Positions 1 to 7,188 of a stretch of 45,913 nucleotides of DNA are shown piece by piece. The stretch is taken from assembly GCA_027023305.1 (NCBI GenBank), contig JALVVR010000022.1:1841-47753 (forward strand). The letters are read 5' to 3'. A program made the translations under genes and the position numbers. Origin of the DNA: Campylobacterales bacterium (lineage in GTDB: Bacteria; Campylobacterota; Campylobacteria; Campylobacterales; QNZT01). The first letter of the stretch is position 1. The number at the start of each line of letters is the position of its first letter. The notes under the pieces are model-generated. The model worked only from the letters and a program-made list of their open reading frames with translations, did no database searches and had not been told where the DNA came from.

Positions 1-139
1 ACATGAGCAAAAACATGAGCAAAAACATGAGCAAAAACATGAGCAAAAACATGAGCAAAAACATGAGCAAAAACATGAGCAAAAACATGAGCAAAAACAT
101 GAGCAAAAACATGAGCAAAAACATGAGCAAAAACATGAG
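1..139. repeat. 12-bp tandem repeat array (unit acatgagcaaaa)
   Basis: Eleven perfect head-to-tail copies of acatgagcaaaa fill positions 1-132, and a partial copy (acatgag) at 133-139 runs directly into the left inverted repeat of the RAYT element. The left end is cut by the window, so the true copy number is unknown. Because 12 is a multiple of 3, two plus-strand frames stay open: one reads repeated MSKN, the other repeated HEQK; the third has TGA in every unit. The MSKN frame ends at TAA 162-164 and the HEQK frame also stops shortly after the array. The array may be the low-complexity tail of a truncated upstream gene or a non-coding satellite; the window does not decide. Confidence 0.95.
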
Positions 140-162
140 GGGTCAGGGTTTGACTTTTGACT
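140..162 (+). repeat. Left inverted repeat of the RAYT element
   Basis: This 23-bp sequence beginning gggtcagggtttgac is the exact reverse complement of positions 955-977. It lies immediately upstream of the transposase promoter and immediately downstream of the 12-bp tandem array. Confidence 0.9.
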
Positions 163-172
163 AAAATCTTAC

Positions 173-178
173 TATAAT
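173..178 (+). promoter_or_regulatory. -10 box for the RAYT gene
   Basis: TATAAT lies 20 nt upstream of the transposase start, just inside the left inverted repeat. No clear -35 is visible, which is usual for Campylobacterota sigma-70 promoters. An aggaga ribosome site at 187-192 precedes the ATG. Confidence 0.6.
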
Positions 179-197
179 TTCTAAATTAGGAGAAATT

Positions 198-974
198 ATG
201 GCAAGAAGACCAAGAGTAGAAAGTCCAGGATATCATCATATATATAATCGTGGTGTTGAAAGAAGGATTGTATTTTCAGAATCAAAAGACAAAGATAAGT
301 TTTTAGATATAGTTTGTGAAGTATCAGAGCATTATGATTTTGTTGTGCATAGCTATGTAATCATGGATAACCATTATCACTTACTTCTTGAAAATAAGAG
401 AGAAAATTTATCAGCTGGTATGAGACAGATAAACTCTACTTATGCACAATACTTTAACAAAAAACAAAAACGGATTGGTCATCTTTGGCAAGATCGCTTC
501 AAATCTTGGTATATATTTGATGAAAATTATCTCTTTACACTTTTTAAATACTTAGAGTTAAATCCAATTGAAGCGAAAATAACAAAAAAAGTTGGAGAGT
601 TTAGATATACACTAATGCATGATATACTACAAAATAAACTAAGAGTTTGTATGAAAGATAGTTTTATTCTTCAATGGTTTGATAGTGTTAGTGAACTTTT
701 AAAGTCATTAGATATAAAGATGACAGAAAGAGACTTTAAAAAGATAGAGCAATTTCAAAAAGAGTCAACAGCCTACAGAAAAGAACCAAAAAAAATAATG
801 CAAAAGTTAAAACTAGAAGAGTACTTTAAAGAAGATTTAATAAAAAGCAAAAGAAATGCTCAAATACAAAAAGCAATCAAAGATGGTTTTACACAAACTG
901 AAGTTGCAAAGTTTTTAGGATTATCAAGCTCTGGAGTTTCTAGGATTTTAAAAAAGTCAAAAGTCAAACCCTGA
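198..974 (+). CDS. REP-associated tyrosine transposase (RAYT, Y1_Tnp family)
   Basis: 258 aa. The N-terminal half is a Y1 transposase domain. A HUH motif reads DNHYHLLLE with His59 and His61. It is followed by the family signature GHLWQDRFKS (about 94-103) and KYLELNPIEA (117-126), where Tyr118 is the likely nucleophile. Enzymes of this family cut and join single-stranded DNA at short palindromes through a 5'-phosphotyrosine intermediate. The C-terminal 30 residues form a helix-turn-helix-like segment (TQTEVAKFLGLSSSGVSRIL), a tail seen in several RAYTs. The start is set by aggaga six bases upstream. The stop codon TGA at 972-974 lies inside the right inverted repeat, so the element end encodes the last residues (SKVKP). 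No key residue appears lost. Active excision or insertion cannot be judged from one copy. Confidence 0.9.
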   Translation: MARRPRVESPGYHHIYNRGVERRIVFSESKDKDKFLDIVCEVSEHYDFVVHSYVIMDNHYHLLLENKRENLSAGMRQINSTYAQYFNKKQKRIGHLWQDRFKSWYIFDENYLFTLFKYLELNPIEAKITKKVGEFRYTLMHDILQNKLRVCMKDSFILQWFDSVSELLKSLDIKMTERDFKKIEQFQKESTAYRKEPKKIMQKLKLEEYFKEDLIKSKRNAQIQKAIKDGFTQTEVAKFLGLSSSGVSRILKKSKVKP

Positions 975-977
975 CCC
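955..977 (-). repeat. Right inverted repeat of the RAYT element
   Basis: Perfect 23-bp reverse complement of 140-162 that includes the last codons and the TGA stop of the transposase gene. Confidence 0.9.
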
Positions 978-990
978 TCCTTTTAACCGG

Positions 991-1118
991 GAGATATTTA
1001 ATCAAGGTGGTGTATTTAATTGTATAAGTTGGCAATATTAAAAAAGAAATTATATGAAAAGAATATTGAACTTAAATTACAAGATTCAAAAGAAGAAGAA
1101 AAAATTTATTGGATTTAA
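991..1118 (+). pseudogene. Possible degraded 3' end of an unknown gene
   Basis: The 230 bases between the RAYT element and the ClC gene hold no intact gene. One plus frame (991-1038) reads EIFNQGGVFNCISWQY before a stop. A different frame (1020-1115) reads LYKLAILKKK then LYEKNIELKLQDSKEEEKIY and WI before TAA at 1116-1118. The second stretch looks protein-like (amphipathic, Lys/Glu-rich, ending in aromatics), as would the C-terminus of a gene broken by frameshift and RAYT insertion. I do not recognise the family, and chance reading is possible in such AT-rich DNA. Confidence 0.2.
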
Positions 1119-1168
1119 ATTTAGATTATATAAATCTTTAAAATAGATAATTTTTATTTTTAAAGTAG

Positions 1169-1174
1169 TACAAT
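1169..1174 (+). promoter_or_regulatory. -10 box for the clc-trkA-trkH operon
   Basis: TACAAT about 34 nt upstream of the TTG start. Transcription would begin near 1180, giving a leader of under 30 nt that consists largely of the hairpin at 1178-1198. Confidence 0.45.
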
Positions 1175-1177
1175 ACT

Positions 1178-1198
1178 CCTATCCAAAAAAAGGGTAGG
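1178..1198 (+). promoter_or_regulatory. Leader hairpin overlapping the ClC ribosome site
   Basis: CCTATCC (1178-1184) pairs with GGGTAGG (1192-1198), with one G-U pair, across a seven-A loop. The agggg ribosome site (1196-1200) partly lies in the 3' arm, so folding could limit initiation at the TTG start. A short T run follows (1201-1204), so it could also act as a weak terminator of upstream reading. Confidence 0.4.
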
Positions 1199-1207
1199 GG
1201 TTTTGTA

Positions 1208-2596
1208 TTGAAAAGACATGTAACTGAGCAGACGGCTATATTTTTTAGTGTTACCAAGTGGATGATTATTTCATCTTTTGTAGGTGTGATTATTGGTGGT
1301 GTTGTAACACTTTTTTTAAAAATTCTTCATTTTAGCGAACACTCTCGTGGTTTTCTCCCCTTTCATTATTATTATACTCTTCCTGTTTCACTTTTTTTAA
1401 CTGTTTGGATAGTAAAAAAGTTTGCTCCAACTGCTGAGGGGCATGGTACTGAAAAGGTTATCGAAGCTGTTCATAAAAAAGATGGAAAAATCGACATAAA
1501 GGTTATACCTGTAAAACTTTTAGCTACAGTTATGACTATATTTTCTGGAGGAAGTGTTGGTAAAGAGGGACCTGGAGCTCAAATAGGAGCTGGGGTTGGA
1601 TCTTTGATATCTGATATATTTAAGTTTAAAAATAGTGATAGAAAAAAGATAGTTATATGTGGTATTAGTGCAGGTTTTGCTACTGTATTTGGTACTCCTA
1701 TTGCTGGTGCTATTTTTGGTGTGGAAGTGCTTGTGATTGGGGTAATCATGTATGATGTATTGCTTCCAAGTTTTGTAGCAGGATTTGCTGCTTTTACAAC
1801 TGCTCAACTTTTAGGGATAGAATACACTTACTATGATGTTAGATTTTATCAAAGTGTATCACTTGATTTAGCTCTTATTTTTAAAGTTGTTTTGGCTGGG
1901 ATATTTTTTGGTATTGTTTCTGATATTTTGATAACAATAGTTTCTAAAAGTCATAGTGGAATAAAAAAGCTACCATTTAGTCCTTACTTAAAAGCTTTTT
2001 TGGGTGGATTGATTATTATTGTTATGGTTTATTTTTTTGGTGATAAGTATATAGGTCTTGGTCTTGATACTATTGGAAATATACTGGACCCAAAATATGG
2101 TGAAGAGTTAAATGTTCCTTGGTATGCATTTTTGTTAAAGACTATATTTACTTCTATAAGTTTGGGAGTTGGTGGAAGTGGGGGGATAATAACTCCTATC
2201 TTTTATATAGGAGCAACCAGTGGGCATACATTTGGGGCATTGTTGTCACCTGATAATATTGAGCTTTTTGCTGCACTTGGATTTGTCAGTGTATTAGCAG
2301 CTGCCACAAATGCTCCGATAGCAGCTACTATCATGGCAGTGGAACTTTTTGGTTTGGAGATAGCTCACTATGCAGCCTTGAGTGCTGTCATAAGTTTTTT
2401 GATTTCTGGACATAGAAGTATATTTTCTTCACAAATTATAGCTATGAAAAAATCAGAGATGCTTAAAATCAATGTTGGTGAAGTTATAGAAAAAGCTGAG
2501 GTTGATTTGGAAGATAAAGAGATAACTCGAATACGAAAGATGAGAGATAGATTAACTAGTAAAGATAAACAAAAACCCAAAAAAAAGGCTAAATAA
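1208..2596 (+). CDS. ClC-family chloride channel/transporter
   Basis: 462 aa, polytopic inner-membrane protein of the voltage-gated chloride channel/ClC antiporter fold. The central selectivity motif GKEGP is at residues 118-122, with Glu120 at the gating glutamate position. The usual GSGIP loop is represented by GHGT at 78-81. Later signatures include GVGGSGGIITPIFYIGA and NAPIAATIMAVELFG. The C-terminal 45 residues are charged and cytoplasmic (Lys-rich), without a CBS pair. The start is TTG at 1208, chosen because a strong agggg site sits 7 bases upstream and no better start precedes the first membrane helix. The stop abuts the ATG of trkA, so co-transcription with the potassium-uptake genes is likely, giving coupled K+ and anion handling. 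Whether it is a channel or a Cl-/H+ exchanger cannot be told from sequence alone; the intact gating Glu favours an exchanger or gated pore. Confidence 0.9.
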   Translation: MKRHVTEQTAIFFSVTKWMIISSFVGVIIGGVVTLFLKILHFSEHSRGFLPFHYYYTLPVSLFLTVWIVKKFAPTAEGHGTEKVIEAVHKKDGKIDIKVIPVKLLATVMTIFSGGSVGKEGPGAQIGAGVGSLISDIFKFKNSDRKKIVICGISAGFATVFGTPIAGAIFGVEVLVIGVIMYDVLLPSFVAGFAAFTTAQLLGIEYTYYDVRFYQSVSLDLALIFKVVLAGIFFGIVSDILITIVSKSHSGIKKLPFSPYLKAFLGGLIIIVMVYFFGDKYIGLGLDTIGNILDPKYGEELNVPWYAFLLKTIFTSISLGVGGSGGIITPIFYIGATSGHTFGALLSPDNIELFAALGFVSVLAAATNAPIAATIMAVELFGLEIAHYAALSAVISFLISGHRSIFSSQIIAMKKSEMLKINVGEVIEKAEVDLEDKEITRIRKMRDRLTSKDKQKPKKKAK

Positions 2597-3913
2597 ATGA
2601 ACATCATAATAGCAGGTGCTGGAAAAGTAGGCTTTAATTTAGCAAAAACTTTGAGTATAGGGCATAATGTTACTATCATAGATAAAAATAGTGATGCACT
2701 GCAAAGAATCCAAGAGAACTTGGATATCTTGCCTATAAAAGGTAATTTGGAAAACCCAGCTACTTATGAGAGTTTTTTAGACACAAAGATAGATCTTTTT
2801 ATAGCTGTTACAAATTTAGATGAAGCAAATATTATCTCTAGTTTGGTTGCTGGAGATATTTTAGATATAGATAAAAAGCTTATAAGGCTTAAAAATAGTT
2901 TTTTTGCTAAAAGTTCTATAAAAGAGAAGTTAGAAGTTGACGAAGTAGTGTTTCCTGTTGAACTAGCTTCAAATAGTGTTATAAGACTTTTGGATTATCC
3001 AAAAGCAAACAATGTTAAAAGTTTTGAATATACTAAACTAAAACTTATCTCATTTTTCATCTCAAATTCTCATGAACCTTTTAGGTTAGAAAATAGCGAC
3101 AAAATCCAAGTTGTAGGAGTCGAGAGAGATAGGGAGTTTATACTTTATAAAAATATAAAAGAGATTTTGCCAAATGATTTAGTTTATATATTTGGAGATG
3201 AAGAGGATATAAAAGAGATTTGTAGATCCCATGAACAAAACTCTCCTGATGAGATAAAAAGATGTGTTGTATTTGGTGGAGATAGGCTTGGAGTGGATAT
3301 AGCTAAAAAGTTGGCAGAGGCTAAAAAAGAAGTTAAGTTGGTAGAGAAGGATTTAGCTCTTTGCAATCGTGCAACAGAAGAGTTGGAAGGGAAAGTATCT
3401 GTTATAAACTCAAAATATGGAGTAACTTCCCTTTTTGAAGAGGAGGGATTGGTTTTTGCTGATATGTTGATAAGTGCAACTAAAGATGATGAGTACAATA
3501 TCATAAAATGTATAGAAGCAAAAGAGAAAGGTATAAAAAAAGTACTTGCTATCAACAATCAAAATGAATACTACTCTTTGATGCATGCCCTTGGAATTGT
3601 GGTGGTAAGAGGTCCTAAAATGAGTGCTTATAATACAATAGTCGAAAAGATAAGTTTAAATTGGGTTGTAGTTGAAAAATATTTTTGTGGTGGCAAGGGT
3701 GTAACATTTAAAAGAAAGATTTTTCCAAACTCACCACTTATTGGAAAAAGTATAAAAGAGTTAGATATAGAGGATAAGTTAATTTTGATTATAAGAGATG
3801 ATAAAATATATAGTATAAAAGAGTTAGATTGTTTGGAAGAAAATGATTTGATATTTTCTTTTTGTAAAAAAAATGTAGCACCAAAAGTAAAGACTTGGAT
3901 ATATGAACTTTAA
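2597..3913 (+). CDS. trkA: Trk system potassium uptake regulatory subunit TrkA
   Basis: 438 aa, cytoplasmic. Two Rossmann-type RCK modules follow one another. The first begins at the N-terminus (IIIAGAGKVGFNLAKTLS, an NAD-binding GxGxxG) and the second near residue 222 (VVFGGDRLGVDIAKKLAEA), where the glycine motif is less perfect. Each is followed by a TrkA-C-like region. TrkA forms a ring that binds NAD(H)/ATP and gates the membrane subunit TrkH. The ATG directly follows the stop of the ClC gene and the 3' end overlaps trkH by 11 nt, so the three genes are translationally linked. Length matches typical TrkA (about 450 aa). Confidence 0.93.
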   Translation: MNIIIAGAGKVGFNLAKTLSIGHNVTIIDKNSDALQRIQENLDILPIKGNLENPATYESFLDTKIDLFIAVTNLDEANIISSLVAGDILDIDKKLIRLKNSFFAKSSIKEKLEVDEVVFPVELASNSVIRLLDYPKANNVKSFEYTKLKLISFFISNSHEPFRLENSDKIQVVGVERDREFILYKNIKEILPNDLVYIFGDEEDIKEICRSHEQNSPDEIKRCVVFGGDRLGVDIAKKLAEAKKEVKLVEKDLALCNRATEELEGKVSVINSKYGVTSLFEEEGLVFADMLISATKDDEYNIIKCIEAKEKGIKKVLAINNQNEYYSLMHALGIVVVRGPKMSAYNTIVEKISLNWVVVEKYFCGGKGVTFKRKIFPNSPLIGKSIKELDIEDKLILIIRDDKIYSIKELDCLEENDLIFSFCKKNVAPKVKTWIYEL

Positions 3914-5345
3914 AAGTATAGCTAAACTAATATCGACAATAGGGATGACATTAGGAGGATTTTTCCTTTTAGATGTTGTTGTAGGGTTGATTTATGGTGA
4001 GAATGTTACAAGATTTTTAATCTTCATAGGGATATTTTTTTTAGTAAATCTATTTGTTTGGTTAGGGCTTAAAAATCACCAAGTAGATTTAAAGATTAAA
4101 GATAGCATTTTGAGTGTAAATCTTATTTGGATACTTTTAGGAATAGGTGGAGCAATACCACTATATTTATATACTAATATCTCTTTTGCATCAGGTTTTT
4201 TTGAAGCTATAAGTGGTTTTACTACAACTGGGGCTACTGTTTATAAAGATATAGAGTCTTTACCTCATATGATACTTTTTCACAGATCGCTAATGCATTG
4301 GCTTGGTGGTATGGGGATTATCGTGCTTGGAGTTGGATTACTTTCAATGATAAATCCAACCGGAGGGTTAAGTCTTTTTAAAGCTGAATCTACGGGGATT
4401 AGTTTAGAAAAACTTACTCCAAAGATAAAAGATACAGCTTTAAGTCTTTGGATAGTTTACTTTAGTTTGACTATGTTTGATATGTTGTTTTTAAAAATGT
4501 TTGGTATGAGTTGGTTTGATGCTATAAACCATGCTTTTTCTACTATATCAACAGGTGGTTTTTCTACTAAAAATGCCTCTTTAGGATACTATAGCAATGA
4601 TGGGATTATTTGGACAACAACACTTTTTATGATGCTTTCGGGGGTGAACTTCTTAGCTCATATAAAGCTTTTTAGAGGGGATGGAAGTGGATATAAAAGT
4701 GAAGAGGTTAAGTGGTATTTCGCTGTTTTTTTAGTTTTGAGTGTTTTTCTTAGTCTTGTACACTATTATGATAGTGGAATTTCTTTGGGAAGCTCTATAA
4801 GAAACTCATTTTTTACTGTTTCATCTGTCATGACAACAACTGGATTTGCCACTACTGATTATGCTCTTTGGGGACATTTTGCTATTGGAATTATATTTAT
4901 AGCTATGCTTATAGGTGGAAATGCAGGAAGTACAGCTGGTGGAGTTAAAGTTATAAGATATGTTATCATTTTTAAGACTATCTTTAGTGAATTTAAAAGG
5001 ATACTTCATCCAAATAATATAATAACTGTTTTTGTAGATGGAGTGAAGTTAAAAGATAAAGTTTTGATGGCTACATTTGCTTTTTTGTTTTTGTATATCA
5101 TGACAACTGTTGGACTTAGTATCTTTATCTATGCAAAGGGATATGATACTATGACTGCTATTAGTGGTGCTTTAGCAATTGTTGGAAATATTGGTCCTGG
5201 ATTTAATAGGGTTGATCCTAGTTGTAACTTTTCTTTCTTTAGTGATTTTGACAAGATTGTATTGTCATTTGGCATGATAGTTGGAAGGTTAGAGTTTTTT
5301 ACATTTTTTATACTGTTTAGTCGTGAGTTTTGGAAGAAGTTTTAA
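3903..5345 (+). CDS. trkH: Trk system potassium uptake channel TrkH
   Basis: 480 aa membrane protein with the four pore-loop repeats of the SKT (TrkH/KtrB) superfamily. The filter sequences are SGFTTTGATVY (about 100-110), STISTGGFSTKN, SVMTTTGFATTDY and AIVGNIGPGFN. The first three carry the conserved TTGA/STGG/TTGF glycine and the fourth the looser IGPG. Conserved LGGMGIIVLGVGL (about 138-150) precedes the second repeat. It moves K+ inward under control of TrkA, whose gene it overlaps by 11 nt. The 3' end converges on and overlaps the hyfI-type gene by 4 nt, so no terminator fits between them. Confidence 0.94.
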   Translation: MNFKSIAKLISTIGMTLGGFFLLDVVVGLIYGENVTRFLIFIGIFFLVNLFVWLGLKNHQVDLKIKDSILSVNLIWILLGIGGAIPLYLYTNISFASGFFEAISGFTTTGATVYKDIESLPHMILFHRSLMHWLGGMGIIVLGVGLLSMINPTGGLSLFKAESTGISLEKLTPKIKDTALSLWIVYFSLTMFDMLFLKMFGMSWFDAINHAFSTISTGGFSTKNASLGYYSNDGIIWTTTLFMMLSGVNFLAHIKLFRGDGSGYKSEEVKWYFAVFLVLSVFLSLVHYYDSGISLGSSIRNSFFTVSSVMTTTGFATTDYALWGHFAIGIIFIAMLIGGNAGSTAGGVKVIRYVIIFKTIFSEFKRILHPNNIITVFVDGVKLKDKVLMATFAFLFLYIMTTVGLSIFIYAKGYDTMTAISGALAIVGNIGPGFNRVDPSCNFSFFSDFDKIVLSFGMIVGRLEFFTFFILFSREFWKKF

Positions 5346-5827
5346 GCTTTTTCACAAAACTCTAAAAAACCTTCTAAAATCTCGCTTGGACTTGGTGGGC
5401 ATCCTTTTATGAAAAAGTCTATTTTAAGTTTCTTGTGTCCTTTTAAGGCATAAGTTTTTTCAAAAATTCCAAAATCTTTTGTACAATCTCCTATGGCTAT
5501 AACCCACTTTGGAGATGGAATTTGTTCAAAACAATCAAGGGAGTGATGATACATGTTAAATGTTCCAACTCCACTTAAAAGCATCACATCTGCATGTCTA
5601 GGACTTGCTATAAAGTGGATACCAAGTTCTTCAAGATTGTAGTATGGATTTGAGAGAGCATTGCACTCTGCTTCACAGGCATTGCAACTTCCACTATCAA
5701 CCATCCTTATGACCAAACTTCCACCAAACTTTTGTTTGACTAACTTTTTTAACTGGACTCTTTTTTTCTCTAATTCATCATCTAACTGTATAGGATTTGT
5801 AAATCTCTTTTGCCAAAATCTTATCAT
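5342..5827 (-). CDS. hyfI: Hyf/complex I-like small subunit (HyfI/NuoB type)
   Basis: 161 aa. Belongs to the NADH dehydrogenase 20-kDa/hydrogenase small-subunit family. The four ligands of the proximal [4Fe-4S] cluster are present: Cys48 and Cys51 in SCNACEAEC, Cys115 in GDCTKDFG and Cys143 in KGCPPSPSEI. The CxxC spacing is the hydrogenase-type (HycG/HyfI) pattern, not the adjacent Cys pair of NuoB. It should dock onto the large subunit encoded just upstream and pass electrons. It is the last gene of the operon; its ATG overlaps the stop of the hyfG-type gene by 4 nt. Short N-terminal segment rich in basic residues, no signal peptide. The iron-sulfur site is intact although its partner has lost the NiFe ligands. 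Confidence 0.9.
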   Translation of the reverse strand: MIRFWQKRFTNPIQLDDELEKKRVQLKKLVKQKFGGSLVIRMVDSGSCNACEAECNALSNPYYNLEELGIHFIASPRHADVMLLSGVGTFNMYHHSLDCFEQIPSPKWVIAIGDCTKDFGIFEKTYALKGHKKLKIDFFIKGCPPSPSEILEGFLEFCEKA

Positions 5828-7188
5828 AAATCGCTCCCTGCATAACTAAGATCAAAACTTTTATTTATAACTGGAAAGTCTGCGATAATATCTTTGTAAA
5901 TTGTTGTATGAAAGACTTGCCAATTTATAAAAGATGGGTCTCTTACAAAAAATCTATCTACTACTCCATCCTTTATCTTTAGATATATAAAAAGCTCTCC
6001 TATTGAACTCTCAACAAAGCTAGAAAACTCTCCATCACTAAACTCTTTAAACTCTAACTTTTCATTTTTGCTAGTTTGGAAGTTTCTTATCATATCAATA
6101 GAGTTTATAATCTCTTCAAATCTAATTAAAAATCTACTACTAACTTCACCTGTTTTTTTAAATTTCAGCTCATAACCAAACTCTTTGTAAAAGTCATTAT
6201 CTCTTATATCAATCTTTACTCCACTAGCCCTAGCACCAACTCCAACTGCTCCATACTTTATGGCATCACTTAGAGTTAGTTTTCCAGTAGTATCAAATCT
6301 ATCCCAAACAGATGGTATATCACTAATCCACTCTTTAAAAAAGTTTAACTCTTTTTCTAAATAGTCTAAAAACTCTATCAAATACTCATAATCAATCTCT
6401 ACATCTTCTTTTATAGCTTCAAAACCAAACCTATGTCCACATAACTTAGCAAAAACTTTTCGCATCTCTTCACTTAGTTTACTACCAAGGGCTAGTGCTG
6501 GGCTAAATCCAACATCATTTGCTATAAAACCGATGTCAGTTAAGTGGTGGATTATTCTCTCTATTTCTAAAAGAGTTGCATACTTTTGTTTTAGAGATTT
6601 TGGTATCTCTATATTTGCACTTTGGGCTAAAATATCAAAAAAAGCTATTTGGTATGCTATGCTTTCATTTCCACTTATCCTCTCAACTATTTTTTTTATC
6701 TCTTTTGGATTTTTACCCTCACACATTTTCTCAATAGCTCTATATTTGTAAAAATGTCTTATCTCTAAGTGAAGTATCTCTTCTCCTGCTTGAGAAAAAT
6801 GAAAATGTCCAGGTTCTATGATACCTGCATGAATTGGTCCGACTGCTACTTGAAAAACACTATCTCCACCTATTACTTCGTAAGGGTAGGGTTTGAAAGT
6901 AGTAAAATCTATCTCTTTTTTTGTAAAATTTTTTCGCATAGGAAAGATATCAGTAGGAAATCTTTCGTGTTTCAAAAGTGGTCTTGTATCAAAAGAGTTT
7001 AAAAATATAACTCCGAACTCATCACTAACTTTTCTTTCCATCCAAATAGCACTTGGATACTTTTTAGTGATACTCTCACACTCTAATTTTTCCAAAGAAA
7101 GAGTTGTTTTTATCGTTTTTTTGTCATATATATCTATTATTTCTATTGAGTTTTCTACTTCTTGGGCAAATCTAGCTATTAGTCTCAT
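5824..7188 (-). CDS. hyfG: Ni-less Hyf-type large subunit (NuoC-NuoD fusion, Ehr-like)
   Basis: 454 aa. Residues 1-90 match the 30-kDa (NuoC) domain (WMERKVSDEFGVIF at about 49-62) and 100-454 the 49-kDa/NiFe large-subunit domain (VAVGPIHAGIIEPGHFHF at 114-131, with ARASGVKIDIR at about 319-329). In active group 4 hydrogenases the NiFe centre is bound by RxCGxC and DPCxxC. Here the first motif reads RISGNE (170-175; Cys to Ser172 and Glu175) and the second DLSYAG (446-451; Cys to Ser448 and Gly451). All four ligands are gone, so it cannot hold Ni. This is the hallmark of energy-converting hydrogenase-related (Ehr) and complex I-like proteins. The gene is intact, in frame and coupled by 4-nt overlaps to both neighbours, arguing for a working non-hydrogenase role such as quinone or redox coupling. 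The substrate is unknown. Confidence 0.88.
   Translation of the reverse strand: MRLIARFAQEVENSIEIIDIYDKKTIKTTLSLEKLECESITKKYPSAIWMERKVSDEFGVIFLNSFDTRPLLKHERFPTDIFPMRKNFTKKEIDFTTFKPYPYEVIGGDSVFQVAVGPIHAGIIEPGHFHFSQAGEEILHLEIRHFYKYRAIEKMCEGKNPKEIKKIVERISGNESIAYQIAFFDILAQSANIEIPKSLKQKYATLLEIERIIHHLTDIGFIANDVGFSPALALGSKLSEEMRKVFAKLCGHRFGFEAIKEDVEIDYEYLIEFLDYLEKELNFFKEWISDIPSVWDRFDTTGKLTLSDAIKYGAVGVGARASGVKIDIRDNDFYKEFGYELKFKKTGEVSSRFLIRFEEIINSIDMIRNFQTSKNEKLEFKEFSDGEFSSFVESSIGELFIYLKIKDGVVDRFFVRDPSFINWQVFHTTIYKDIIADFPVINKSFDLSYAGSDL

Larger units (their letters stand above)
140..977 (+). mobile_element. RAYT/IS200-like element bounded by 23-bp inverted repeats
   Basis: A single Y1-type transposase gene (198-974) fills an 838-bp interval whose two ends are perfect 23-bp inverted repeats (140-162 and 955-977). 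RAYT genes are typically domesticated, low-copy relatives of IS200/IS605 transposases flanked by short palindromic REP-type sequences. The perfect ends and intact gene suggest a recent or maintained unit. I see no obvious target duplication at the ends. Confidence 0.75.

Noticed and set aside
1..139. CRISPR array
   Set aside because: Units are 12 bp and directly contiguous with no spacers.
1141..1207. Fluoride (crcB) riboswitch upstream of the ClC gene
   Set aside because: The leader is too short and lacks the crcB motif elements. The protein has GKEGP, not the motif of fluoride-type ClC proteins.
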